Positions 27,303-35,368 of a DNA stretch of 64,000 nucleotides are shown here, piece after piece. The stretch comes from Pseudomonas marginalis (GTDB taxonomy: Bacteria; Pseudomonadota; Gammaproteobacteria; Pseudomonadales; Pseudomonadaceae): NCBI RefSeq assembly GCF_024169655.1, contig NZ_JALJWV010000001.1, positions 6,182,001 through 6,246,000 on the forward strand, given 5' to 3'. Below the pieces are notes generated by a model that made no database searches, had not been told where the DNA came from, and saw only the letters and a program-made list of their open reading frames with translations. A program made the position numbers and the translations under genes. How positions within the stretch are numbered: the first letter of the stretch is position 1; each line of letters begins with the position of its first letter.

Positions 27303-28138
27303 AGCGTTCTCCTGGCCAAGGCGGTCGCACCCAGCGTGCGAGCCTTGTCCAACTCGCTGAGCAGCTCTTCGAACGGTGGGAAATGGTCATCGCGCTCCAG
27401 CAACGTCGAGACCGGGCCCAGGTGCTCCAGGGTCTGTTGATACAGCGCCCACACCGGATCACACACCGGATGGTCATGGGTATCGACCACGTAATCGCCG
27501 TAGTCCATATGCCCGGCCAGATGCAGTTGGCGGATGCTCTGCGGCGGCAGGTTGTGAATGAACGTCCAGGCATCGAAACCGTGATTGCGCGAGCTGACGT
27601 ACACATTATTGACGTCCAGCAGCAACTGGCACCCCGTCAATCGGGTCAGCGCGTTGAGGAATTCCCACTCGGTGAATTCATCCGCCTTGGCGCGCACATA
27701 GCTGGAGACGTTCTCCAGCACCAGCGGGCGCTGCAACACATCCTGCACCTGCAGCACACGACTGGCCACGTGATACAGGCTTTCTTCGGTGTAAGGCAGG
27801 GGCAACAGGTCATGCAATTGATGCGCGCTGCCACGGCTCCAGCACAGATGATCGGAGATCCACGCCGGCTGGATGCGCGCGGCGAGTTGCTGGAGCTGCT
27901 TGAGGTAATCGATATCGAGGGCATGGGGCCCGCCGATGGACAGGGACACACCGTGCATCACCAGCGGGTAGCGCTCGGCGATCGCGTCCAGGTAGTACAA
28001 GGCTTTACCGCCCTGCACCAGGTAATTCTCGGAGATCACTTCGAACCAATCCACGGCCGGCGATTGTTCAAGGATCTGCTGATAGTACTCACTGCGTAGA
28101 CCCAGGCCGTAACCCAGGCTCGGAAGGGACATAGACAT
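27293..28138 (-). CDS. bufB: DUF692 multinuclear iron oxidase, BufB-like
   Basis: 281 residues from the ATG at 28138, with CAGGAG six bases upstream. TIM-barrel DUF692/MNIO fold: GLGLRSEYYQQIL, DWFEVISENY, MHGVSLSIGG, SDHLCW, LENVSSY, LLDVNNVYVSS, HLAGH and DTHDHPV. These His/Asp/Glu motifs are the iron ligands. MNIOs oxidise cysteines of a precursor peptide into metal-binding heterocycles; the precursor here is the small Cys-rich gene just upstream. Confidence 0.92.
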   Translation of the reverse strand: MSMSLPSLGYGLGLRSEYYQQILEQSPAVDWFEVISENYLVQGGKALYYLDAIAERYPLVMHGVSLSIGGPHALDIDYLKQLQQLAARIQPAWISDHLCWSRGSAHQLHDLLPLPYTEESLYHVASRVLQVQDVLQRPLVLENVSSYVRAKADEFTEWEFLNALTRLTGCQLLLDVNNVYVSSRNHGFDAWTFIHNLPPQSIRQLHLAGHMDYGDYVVDTHDHPVCDPVWALYQQTLEHLGPVSTLLERDDHFPPFEELLSELDKARTLGATALARRTLCA

Positions 28139-28206
28139 CAGACACTCCTGGGCAAAAGTGTCCGCAGCGGCAGGTGGCAACCGCTGCGGTTGCACTCGGT
28201 CGCCGA

Positions 28207-28458
28207 TTATTCGCCGACTTTGCCGCCGGCCGCGTCGCACGCCGCCTTGGTCATGGCCTTGAAACCATGACCCTTGCAAACCGCTTGACCCTTGCAGGCG
28301 TTTTCAGCGGTCTTGCAGTCATTCATGCCTTTGCAGGAAGTGACGCCGTAGCAATGCACCGCAGCGTCGGCGGCCTGTACCTGGGTGGTGACACCGGCAA
28401 ACAGGGTGGCAGCAGCGAGCGCCAGGGCAGCACCGGAAATGGCGTTTTTGATGGTCAT
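28207..28458 (-). CDS. bufA: Bufferin-type metallophore precursor (BufA-like)
   Basis: 83 residues: signal peptide to about residue 30 (ends TQVQAA), then a Lys/Cys-rich core with six cysteines (C36, C42, C48, C55, C61, C74) in the pattern HCYGVTSCKG, DCKT, NACKG, VCKGHG, AACDAAGG. That six-Cys pattern is closer to the BufA2 subtype than to four-Cys DUF2282 peptides; I am not certain of the subtype. After modification by the DUF692 enzyme such peptides sequester copper in the periplasm. First gene of bufABC. Confidence 0.85.
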   Translation of the reverse strand: MTIKNAISGAALALAAATLFAGVTTQVQAADAAVHCYGVTSCKGMNDCKTAENACKGQAVCKGHGFKAMTKAACDAAGGKVGE

Positions 28459-28485
28459 GGGGTCATCCTCATAAATCGTGGTTAG

Positions 28486-28514
28486 GTCGGCTGAGCAACA
28501 TGCTCAGTCCCGAC
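28486..28514 (-). promoter_or_regulatory. Hairpin upstream of the bufferin precursor
   Basis: GTCGG-CTGAGCA (28486-28497) pairs with TGCTCAG-x2-CCGAC (28501-28514) around a three-base loop. It lies 28 bases upstream of the precursor ATG. It could be an mRNA 5' structure or a dyad operator. No U-run follows on the minus strand, so it is unlikely to be a terminator. Confidence 0.4.
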
Positions 28515-28573
28515 ATACCCCTAGAGTGAGGTGACCCCTTGCCGTTACAGCACCCTCGAAAAAAACCTGACAG

Positions 28574-30460
28574 TTATTTCTCCAGCTTCGACAGCGGCTC
28601 CTGAAACCGCAGCAAACGCCCGGCATTGCCCAGCACCAGCAAGGTGCTGAGGTTGTGCAACACCGCCGCGATCATCGCGCCGGCGGCGCCCAACCAGCCA
28701 AACGCGGCGAACACCACGATGGCCAGCGTCCAGCCCAGGCCGATGATCACGTTGACCTGCAACGTGTGCCGACACTGGCGACTCAAGCGCACACACGTGC
28801 CCAGGCGGCGCAAGTCGCTGCCAATCAACACCACATCCGCCGAGGCCAGCGCGATGTCCGCACCGCCCGCGCCCATGGCCACACCGACCACGCCCGCTTT
28901 GAGCGCCAGGGAGTCGTTGATGCCGTCGCCCACCACCATCGGCCGGAAACCGCTGCGGATCTCGCCCAATACGCGGTTGAGTTTGTCTTCCGGCAACGCC
29001 TGAGCTTCGACATCGCTGATGCCGACGTCGAGGGCCAGGCTGTCGGCCACGCTTTGACGGTCGCCGGTCAACAGCAGTTGGCGACCCAGGCCCAGGTCGC
29101 GCAGCTCTTGCAGGGCCTGGCGCGCTTCGGGTTTGACGCTGTCGGCGAGCAACAGCCAGGCGAGGAACGCACCGTTCAAGGCCAGCCCGGCAATCGGGCC
29201 ATCATGGTCGGGGACGCGGGTGGTGACGATGCCCAACTGCTCGAACAGCTCCGGCCGGCCCAGCGCCGCTTCGCCCTGCGCGGTCCGGGCCACCACGCCG
29301 AGGCCTTGGCGTTCGCGGATGTCGGTGAGCACCAACAGCTGTTCCTGGCTCGCCAACCCCGCCAACGCGCGGCTGACCGGGTGGCTGCTGGCCGACCCGA
29401 GGCTGGCCGCCAGGTTCAACAACCCTTGGCGGTCCGGCGCGGTGGTTTCGATGGACTGCAAACGCAGGGTGCCAAAGGTCAGGGTGCCGGTCTTGTCGAC
29501 CACCAGCGAGGTCAGGTCCGCCAACTCTTCGAGGAACGCCGAGCTGCGGATCAGAATCCCATGCCGCGCCGCCACGGCAATCCCGGCAATCGCCGTGGCC
29601 GGGGCCGACAGCACCAGCGCGCATGGGCACGCCGCCACCAACACCGCGAGCATCGCCTGGGCGTCATTGGTAACAAACCACGTCACCGCCGCCAGCAACA
29701 GCACCAACACCATATAGCTGCCGGCGTAGCGCTCCAGCAGCCGCGTGATCGGCGGCTTGGAACGCTCGGCGTTCTGCATCAGGGCGATGACCTTGCCCAG
29801 GGTCGACTCGTTGCCGGTGCGCGTCACCTCCAGGCGCAACAACCCGTCGAGGTTGATCGCACCACCAAACACTTGCACGCCGACACTGGCTTCCAGCGGC
29901 ACCGACTCGCCGGTGATCGGCGCCGTGTCGAGGCTGGCCTGGCCCGACAGCACCACGCCATCGGCGGGCACGCGGTCGCCGGCGCGCACTTCGACAACGT
30001 CGCCGGTGTTCAGCGTGCCGTTGTCGACTTCGCTGATGCTGCCGTCCGCCTGCACCAGGCGTGCGTGGCTGCGGGTCAGTTTGCCGAGGGCATGGATCGC
30101 TTCCTGGGAGCCGATCACGCTGCGCTCTTCCAACACATGGCCGAAGATCATGATGATCGGCAGCAACGCGGCGGTCAGCAGATCGCCCGTGGCCCATGCG
30201 CCGAGCATCGCCAGGGCGATAAGCTGGTCGGTGATGCCATGCAGGCTGGGAAAACGCAGGCTGTACCAGGCCGAGCGCATCACCGGCACGGCCACCAGCA
30301 GCGAGGCCACGCCGAGCAGCAACTGGCTGACGCCGCTCTGGTCCGGCGCCAGCCAGCGCCACACCAGGCCCAGCACGAGCAAACCGAGGGCGAGCATGGC
30401 CAGGGTCAATTGCCGGGCGGCGCTGCGCTGCTCGGCGGATGTCAGCATGGGCGCGCTCAT
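28574..30460 (-). CDS. hmtA: P1B-type heavy-metal ATPase, HmtA-like
   Basis: 628 residues without an N-terminal metal-binding domain. TGES (183-186), CPC in the sixth membrane helix (278-280), phosphorylation site DKTGT (322-326), SHPVSRAL, TGDR and GDGIND. In P. aeruginosa the homologous PA2435 (HmtA), encoded with HflK/HflC-like genes, was reported as a copper/zinc importer. Here it is the last gene of an SPFH operon preceded by a Zur-like box, which suits metal uptake under zinc limitation. Overlaps the upstream gene by four bases. Confidence 0.85.
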   Translation of the reverse strand: MSAPMLTSAEQRSAARQLTLAMLALGLLVLGLVWRWLAPDQSGVSQLLLGVASLLVAVPVMRSAWYSLRFPSLHGITDQLIALAMLGAWATGDLLTAALLPIIMIFGHVLEERSVIGSQEAIHALGKLTRSHARLVQADGSISEVDNGTLNTGDVVEVRAGDRVPADGVVLSGQASLDTAPITGESVPLEASVGVQVFGGAINLDGLLRLEVTRTGNESTLGKVIALMQNAERSKPPITRLLERYAGSYMVLVLLLAAVTWFVTNDAQAMLAVLVAACPCALVLSAPATAIAGIAVAARHGILIRSSAFLEELADLTSLVVDKTGTLTFGTLRLQSIETTAPDRQGLLNLAASLGSASSHPVSRALAGLASQEQLLVLTDIRERQGLGVVARTAQGEAALGRPELFEQLGIVTTRVPDHDGPIAGLALNGAFLAWLLLADSVKPEARQALQELRDLGLGRQLLLTGDRQSVADSLALDVGISDVEAQALPEDKLNRVLGEIRSGFRPMVVGDGINDSLALKAGVVGVAMGAGGADIALASADVVLIGSDLRRLGTCVRLSRQCRHTLQVNVIIGLGWTLAIVVFAAFGWLGAAGAMIAAVLHNLSTLLVLGNAGRLLRFQEPLSKLEK

Positions 30461-31491
30461 TGTTCGGCTCCCTGAATGATCAAGCGGGAGTCGTCTTTGG
30501 GATCGACCGTGGTCACGGAACCGGCCTGGCCGAGAATCTTCGGCAAGCGTTCGCGGTACAGGCGCAACAGCAAGCCGGGGTCTTTGACCTGGGCCAGGCT
30601 GGCGACGGTGGCGGTTTGCGCCTGGGCGTTGGCCAGGCGTTCGCTGGCCTGGGCGTGGGCGACTTGCACCAGGCGGTCAGCCTGTTGATTCGCGGTTTGC
30701 GTGAGTTTTTCCGCGTCGGTCCGCGCATTCGCCACGGCTTTGTCGGCTTGCTGACTGGCGGTGAGCACCGCATTGAAGGCATTCACCGCCGGGCTCGGCA
30801 GGCTCGATTGCACATCGACGCGGGTGACTTCGATGCCCACTCCCAAGCCGCTGGCAGTCAACTGTGCCAGGCGCTTGTTGATGCCTTGCACCAAGTCGCC
30901 GCGCAGCCGTTCACGACGCTCGGCGGCGCCGTTGTCGCTGCCGATCAATTCGGGGCGCGCCACCAGAATCGTGTCCAGATCCCGCGCCGCCGTCAGGGCC
31001 ACGGCGCTGCGCGTCACCAGACGATCCAGCGCCGGCAGCACGTGCTCGCCCTGCAACACAAACGCATACGGCTCGGTGACCTTGTAGAACACCCGCACAT
31101 CCAGCTGCACCACGCCGGCGTCGCCGGTCAGCAGGTAGCCGGAGCCGGCCAGGGCATCGCTCAACGGCGTGGCCAAACTGGCCACGCGGTCGGCCTGCAC
31201 CGCGGCATCGGAACGCAGCAGGTTGTCGACCCGCCGCTCGATCACCCGGTCCGCCGCCGGCAACAGCACGACCTGCTCGAACGGCTGCGGCCACGCCAGC
31301 AACAGCCCGGCATTCTGAATCCGATCAAGCGCGCCGAAGTGCAACACCACGGCGCGATTCTGCGGGTCGATCTGGCGCACATTGGAAAACGCCCAGGCCA
31401 GGGCGGCCAACACCGTCACCGCGTACAGCGCCATGAACGTCAGGCGCCCGGCCTGGATCCACGGGCTGTCCGGGCTGTCACGCTCGGTCAT
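30457..31491 (-). CDS. SPFH/band-7 protein (HflK/HflC-like), third of three
   Basis: 344 residues. One N-terminal membrane helix (about 17-38), an SPFH domain (about 40-220, VRQIDPQNRAVVLHFGALDR) and an Ala/Gln-rich coiled coil (about 240-300). HflK/HflC proteins form large membrane assemblies around FtsH. These diverged paralogues, encoded with a P-type ATPase, may instead scaffold or control that transporter. Overlaps both neighbours by four bases. Confidence 0.85.
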   Translation of the reverse strand: MTERDSPDSPWIQAGRLTFMALYAVTVLAALAWAFSNVRQIDPQNRAVVLHFGALDRIQNAGLLLAWPQPFEQVVLLPAADRVIERRVDNLLRSDAAVQADRVASLATPLSDALAGSGYLLTGDAGVVQLDVRVFYKVTEPYAFVLQGEHVLPALDRLVTRSAVALTAARDLDTILVARPELIGSDNGAAERRERLRGDLVQGINKRLAQLTASGLGVGIEVTRVDVQSSLPSPAVNAFNAVLTASQQADKAVANARTDAEKLTQTANQQADRLVQVAHAQASERLANAQAQTATVASLAQVKDPGLLLRLYRERLPKILGQAGSVTTVDPKDDSRLIIQGAEQ

Positions 31492-32477
31492 GGCTGGACA
31501 TCCTTCGGCCCATCCACCAATGCGCGGAACGGCGCAGCATCGGTACGCAGGATGATCCTGGTGCCCGGGGTGACCACGGTGCCCAGGGTATCGAGCGAAC
31601 GCAGCAGGTTGTACAGCTGGGGATTGCCCGCGTAGGCGCGCCCATAAATCTGCGCCGCTTCGACCCGCGATTGCGCTTCGATGTCGGCGGCTTTCACCGT
31701 GGCATCGGCCTGCACGATCCGCGCATCGCGCTCGGCGGCAGAGCGAATCTGCGCCGCTTCACGCTTGCCCACGGCGGTGCGTTCGGTGGCGATGGTTTCA
31801 CGCTCGGCGCGCATGCGGTCGACGGTGGCGGTGAGCGTCACCGACGGCAAGGTCAGGCGCTCGATGCCCACCTGCGCCACGCGCACGCCATAGGTGGTGA
31901 GCAATTGTTGATCGATCTGCTGGCGCAACTGCGCTTCGAAATCGGCGATGCGCACTTGGCTGGCATCGGTATTGATCAGGCTGGACAGGTCGAAGCTGGC
32001 CGCCGTGGTTTCCAGCGCCGAACCGACAAAGGTCCGAATCTGCCGCGCCGCTTCATCCGGCTGGTTCTGCACCGCACGCATGAAGCGCTGCACATTGTCG
32101 GCATCGCCCTGCACCTGCCACGCCACGTAAGCCTGCACGATGATGCGCAGGCCATCGCGGGTGCCGACGTCCTGCAAACCGCTGGAGGTGGTGCGCAGGC
32201 GCAGGTCCACCGGGATCGCCGCTTCGAACGGCGCCGGCCAGCGCCAGCCCAGGCCCGGCTCCAGCAGCACCCGCGACGGGTTGCCGAAACGGGTAATCAC
32301 CGTGGCTTCGCCGGACCGCACCTGCACCAGGCTCGCGGCCGCGACCGCAAACAGCACCAGCAGCACGGCCCAGGCCATGCGCCGCCAAGGGAATGGGCCG
32401 GCGGGTTGTTCATCGCCATGGTGGTGGTGATGGTGGCCGTGGTGGTGGTGACCATGATCGTGAGAATGAGCGCTCAA
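31488..32477 (-). CDS. SPFH/band-7 protein with His-rich N-terminus
   Basis: 329 residues. The first 20 residues carry 12 histidines (SAHSHDHGHHHHGHHHHHHG), a likely cytoplasmic metal-binding tail. Then one membrane helix (about 34-50), an SPFH domain (VQVRSGEATVITRFG, about 50-220) and a coiled coil (220-275, ERETIATERTAVGKREAAQIR). The His tail next to an hmtA-like ATPase and a Zur-like box points to zinc sensing or delivery; this is inference. Confidence 0.87.
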   Translation of the reverse strand: MSAHSHDHGHHHHGHHHHHHGDEQPAGPFPWRRMAWAVLLVLFAVAAASLVQVRSGEATVITRFGNPSRVLLEPGLGWRWPAPFEAAIPVDLRLRTTSSGLQDVGTRDGLRIIVQAYVAWQVQGDADNVQRFMRAVQNQPDEAARQIRTFVGSALETTAASFDLSSLINTDASQVRIADFEAQLRQQIDQQLLTTYGVRVAQVGIERLTLPSVTLTATVDRMRAERETIATERTAVGKREAAQIRSAAERDARIVQADATVKAADIEAQSRVEAAQIYGRAYAGNPQLYNLLRSLDTLGTVVTPGTRIILRTDAAPFRALVDGPKDVQP

Positions 32478-32489
32478 CAGACAGACTCC

Positions 32490-34415
32490 TTATTGAACGG
32501 CTTTGCGCGGCACCGAGGGATCGGCCGGCAAGGAAAAAGAACGCAGATCGATCGTCGGCGCACTGTCGGCGCCCAGGCGATGATCCAGAATCAACAGCTT
32601 GGCGTGGGCCAGGCCCTGGGTCAGCTGGCCGAGGTACTGCTCCAGCACGAAGGCTTTGCCCGCGCTGGCGTAGGCCTTTTGTTCGGCGGCAAAACGCAGG
32701 TCCGCCGCCTGGGCGCCGGCATTGACCTCGCGCGCGGTAGCCTGGGCCTGGTCGCGGACGGTGCTGGCTTGCAGCAGGGCCTGGTTGGTTTGTTCGCTGG
32801 CGGCGCCGCGTTCGCGGGAGATCAGCGCCTGGGCGCCGATCTGCGCCGCTTGCACGCCGTGATAGGCGTTGGCGGCACCGGACGGTGGGTGGATGGCTTC
32901 GACCACCGTGGCGAGAATTTCCACGCCGCTGTCGAGTTTTTGCAGGTCCGCTTGCACGGCGCGGCCGATTTTGTCGGCCAGGCCGGTGCGTTGTTCGCCG
33001 AGCAATTCGTCGAGGGTGCGCGAGGCAAAGTCATGCACGAGGATACGGCTGGCGGTGCTGCGGATCAGGGTCGGCACATCCGCACTGTTATAAGTGGCGG
33101 CAAGCGCAGCCTGGTCGGTCAGGCCGATACGGTAGACGAAGCGCACATCCATATTGACGATCTGGAAGCTCTGCTTGTCGCCACGGCTGCTGGCGATCAC
33201 CTGGGATTTGTCATTCACATGGCTGGCGTCCCACAGGCGGTTGGCGATCAGCGGCGCCGGGCCTTCGGCGGCCGCGAGTTCCGGGCTGGCGGCTTCGCCG
33301 ACGCTGGTCGCCAGCTCATGCACCACGCCGTTCTCCACGTTCAGCACGCGGCCCAACGGCCACGGCAACCCGGCATGCAGGCCAGGGCCGAAGACTTGCA
33401 CCGGTTTGCCAAAGCGCTCATAGATCCCACGGCCTTGCAGGGGCACTTCATGCACCCCCGTCAGCGCCCAGCCGACGGCCAGCACCACCAGCAGCACCGG
33501 CAGAAACGCCCGGCGCATGTAGGTAAACGCCCAGATCTGGCGCAGGTCGATACCGAAGCGGTTATGCAATTCGTGCTGCAAGGCCTGCAGCGGTTGCGGC
33601 GGCCAGCGCAGCAGACCGGCGATAAAACTCTGCGCCATCAGGCGCGGTTCGAGGCGCGGTTGGCGCGGGCTGAACAGTGACAGCACGGCCCGTAACAGAA
33701 ACTCCAGCGCGACCAGCGCCGGCAACAGCCCGACCAGCGTCGCCAGGCGCAGCGGCCACACCGACCCGGCACTGGCAAACAGCAGGCAAATCGCGCTGAT
33801 CAGCAGGCACGCAATCGCCACCCGGCTCAGTTGCGCCAACTGCGCGGCTTCCGGCCATTGCGCGGCGGTTTCCTGGGCCAGGCGCCGCTCGAACACCAGC
33901 AGGCCAAAGGCCAATGCCAAGGCCAGCGCGGCGCCGATACTGGCGGATTGGCCGACCGCTGCCGCCGGCAAGCCCAGGTTCCAGAACTCGATGATGCTGA
34001 CCAGCGCGAACAACGACCAACCGCCGAGCCACAACACCGGCGCGCCGATCTGGGCCAGCAACCCTCTGCCAAAACGCCCCACCAGGCGCGCCTGCCAGCC
34101 GGCGGGTTCGTCCTCTGCTACGAGTAACTCAGGTGCCGACGCTTCCAGCGCCTGGGCACGCCAATCGGCAACCCACCACGCCGACTGCAACCCGGCCACC
34201 AGCACCAGCAGCGCGGACGCGCAGTTGATCAACACCACCGGCCAGATCGACACCGGTGCAAACAGCGCAACAAACAGCGCCAACACCCAGCCGCTGATGG
34301 CCACGGCAGTCAGGCTGATACCGGCTTGCCTCAATCGACGGGCCTGGAACAGCCCTTGCTGAAAACGCGGCAGGCCTTCAACCGAAGCGCCGTCAGCTTC
34401 TAGATCCACTTGCAT
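32490..34415 (-). CDS. Large polytopic SPFH/HflK-like protein, first gene of the hmtA operon
   Basis: 641 residues from the ATG at 34415 (MQVDLEADGASVEGLP); the frame is open further upstream only across the REPIN. About six membrane helices in residues 30-245, a further anchor near 300 (FLPVLLVVLAVGWALTG), then an SPFH domain (about 320-510, VPLQGRGIYERFGKP) and a coiled coil. The extra N-terminal membrane domain is absent from standard HflK. No good Shine-Dalgarno is seen. The Zur-like dyad at 34443-34455 is 28 bases upstream. Confidence 0.83.
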   Translation of the reverse strand: MQVDLEADGASVEGLPRFQQGLFQARRLRQAGISLTAVAISGWVLALFVALFAPVSIWPVVLINCASALLVLVAGLQSAWWVADWRAQALEASAPELLVAEDEPAGWQARLVGRFGRGLLAQIGAPVLWLGGWSLFALVSIIEFWNLGLPAAAVGQSASIGAALALALAFGLLVFERRLAQETAAQWPEAAQLAQLSRVAIACLLISAICLLFASAGSVWPLRLATLVGLLPALVALEFLLRAVLSLFSPRQPRLEPRLMAQSFIAGLLRWPPQPLQALQHELHNRFGIDLRQIWAFTYMRRAFLPVLLVVLAVGWALTGVHEVPLQGRGIYERFGKPVQVFGPGLHAGLPWPLGRVLNVENGVVHELATSVGEAASPELAAAEGPAPLIANRLWDASHVNDKSQVIASSRGDKQSFQIVNMDVRFVYRIGLTDQAALAATYNSADVPTLIRSTASRILVHDFASRTLDELLGEQRTGLADKIGRAVQADLQKLDSGVEILATVVEAIHPPSGAANAYHGVQAAQIGAQALISRERGAASEQTNQALLQASTVRDQAQATAREVNAGAQAADLRFAAEQKAYASAGKAFVLEQYLGQLTQGLAHAKLLILDHRLGADSAPTIDLRSFSLPADPSVPRKAVQ

Positions 34416-34442
34416 CCACTCATGCCCGCTTGTACATAATTC

Positions 34443-34455
34443 GTTACGATATAAC
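34443..34455 (-). promoter_or_regulatory. Probable Zur box of the hmtA/SPFH operon
   Basis: GTTACGATATAAC, in the context TCGTTACGATATAACAC, differs from the folE2 box (TCGTTATAATATAACAT) at three positions. It lies 28 bases before the first gene of the operon, where a repressor would block transcription. Confidence 0.72.
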
Positions 34456-34512
34456 ACAATGCGTGAAATTTTTGTTCGCTGAACGCCGTCTTTACATGCA
34501 ACACAGATCCAC

Positions 34513-34605
34513 TGTGGGAGGGGGCTTGCCCCCGATCGCTCTGGGTCAGTTGATGCATGGGTTGGCCGGTCCGCCGCCATCGGGGGCAAGCCCCCTCCCA
34601 CATTT
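34513..34605. repeat. REPIN
   Basis: TGTGGGAGGGGGCTTGCCCC and its inverted partner ending GCCCCCTCCCACATTT, about 93 bases, same class as 894-986. It fills part of the 319-base gap 34416-34734, which also contains the Zur-like box and must carry the divergent promoters. Confidence 0.87.
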
Positions 34606-34734
34606 GTTCTTCATCGCGCTCCGGAGCGTGACTAAACCCCCATAAACACGCGCCATCACTGGTGCAGGCTACGATTAATCGGCACACTCCCGAGCAGTTT
34701 TTCGCGGGTTCACGGACAAGGAAGCGTCACCCCC

Positions 34735-35358
34735 ATGATTTCGATCTATCAGCTCAAACCGCGGTTTCAAAACCTGCTGCGCCCCCTCGTGCAGCGCCTC
34801 TATGACAACGGCACCACCGCCAACCAGATCACCGTGCTGGCCGGGGTCATCTCCCTGCTGGTCGGCCTGCTGATCGCCGGCTTTGCCCAACACCTCTGGG
34901 TGTTTGCGCTGATCCCGCTGTGGATGATCGTGCGCATGGCCCTGAACGCCATCGACGGCATGCTCGCCCGGGAATTCGGCCAGCAGTCGCGCCTGGGCGC
35001 CTACCTTAATGAACTGTGCGATGTGATCGCCGACAGCGCGCTGATCCTGCCCTTTGCGCTGATCCCCGGCGTCAGCCTGGCGCCGGTGCTGCTGGTGACC
35101 TTGCTGGCGGTGTTCAGCGAATACGCCGGGGTGCTCGGGCCGATGGTCGGCGCGTCACGGCGCTACGACGGGCCGATGGGCAAAAGTGATCGGGCATTCG
35201 TCCTCGGCGTGCTGGCCACCGGTGTGGCGTTGGGCTGGCTCGGCGCCGGTTGGGTCGACACGGTGATGTGGCTGGTCGCCGCCCTGCTCGCCTACACCCT
35301 GGTCAACCGGGTGCGTCAGGGCCTCAAAGAAGAACAACACATTTCCCCTTCTGCATAA
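34735..35358 (+). CDS. ynbA: CDP-alcohol phosphatidyltransferase (YnbA-like)
   Basis: 207 residues, about six membrane helices. The CDP-alcohol phosphatidyltransferase signature is visible as NAIDGMLAREFG...LGAYLNELCDVIAD (DG-x2-AR-x8-G with the following acidic residues). It transfers a phosphatidyl group from CDP-diacylglycerol to an unidentified alcohol. First gene of a set matching E. coli ynbA, ynbC, ynbD and ynbB by content. The symbol is by homology of the operon. Confidence 0.87.
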   Translation: MISIYQLKPRFQNLLRPLVQRLYDNGTTANQITVLAGVISLLVGLLIAGFAQHLWVFALIPLWMIVRMALNAIDGMLAREFGQQSRLGAYLNELCDVIADSALILPFALIPGVSLAPVLLVTLLAVFSEYAGVLGPMVGASRRYDGPMGKSDRAFVLGVLATGVALGWLGAGWVDTVMWLVAALLAYTLVNRVRQGLKEEQHISPSA

Positions 35359-35368
35359 GGATTTTGCG

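Noticed and set aside
28655..33680. Long plus-strand frames opposite the hmtA and SPFH genes
   Set aside because: They are shadows of strongly supported minus-strand genes; composition is typical of antisense frames (Arg/Gln/His-rich).
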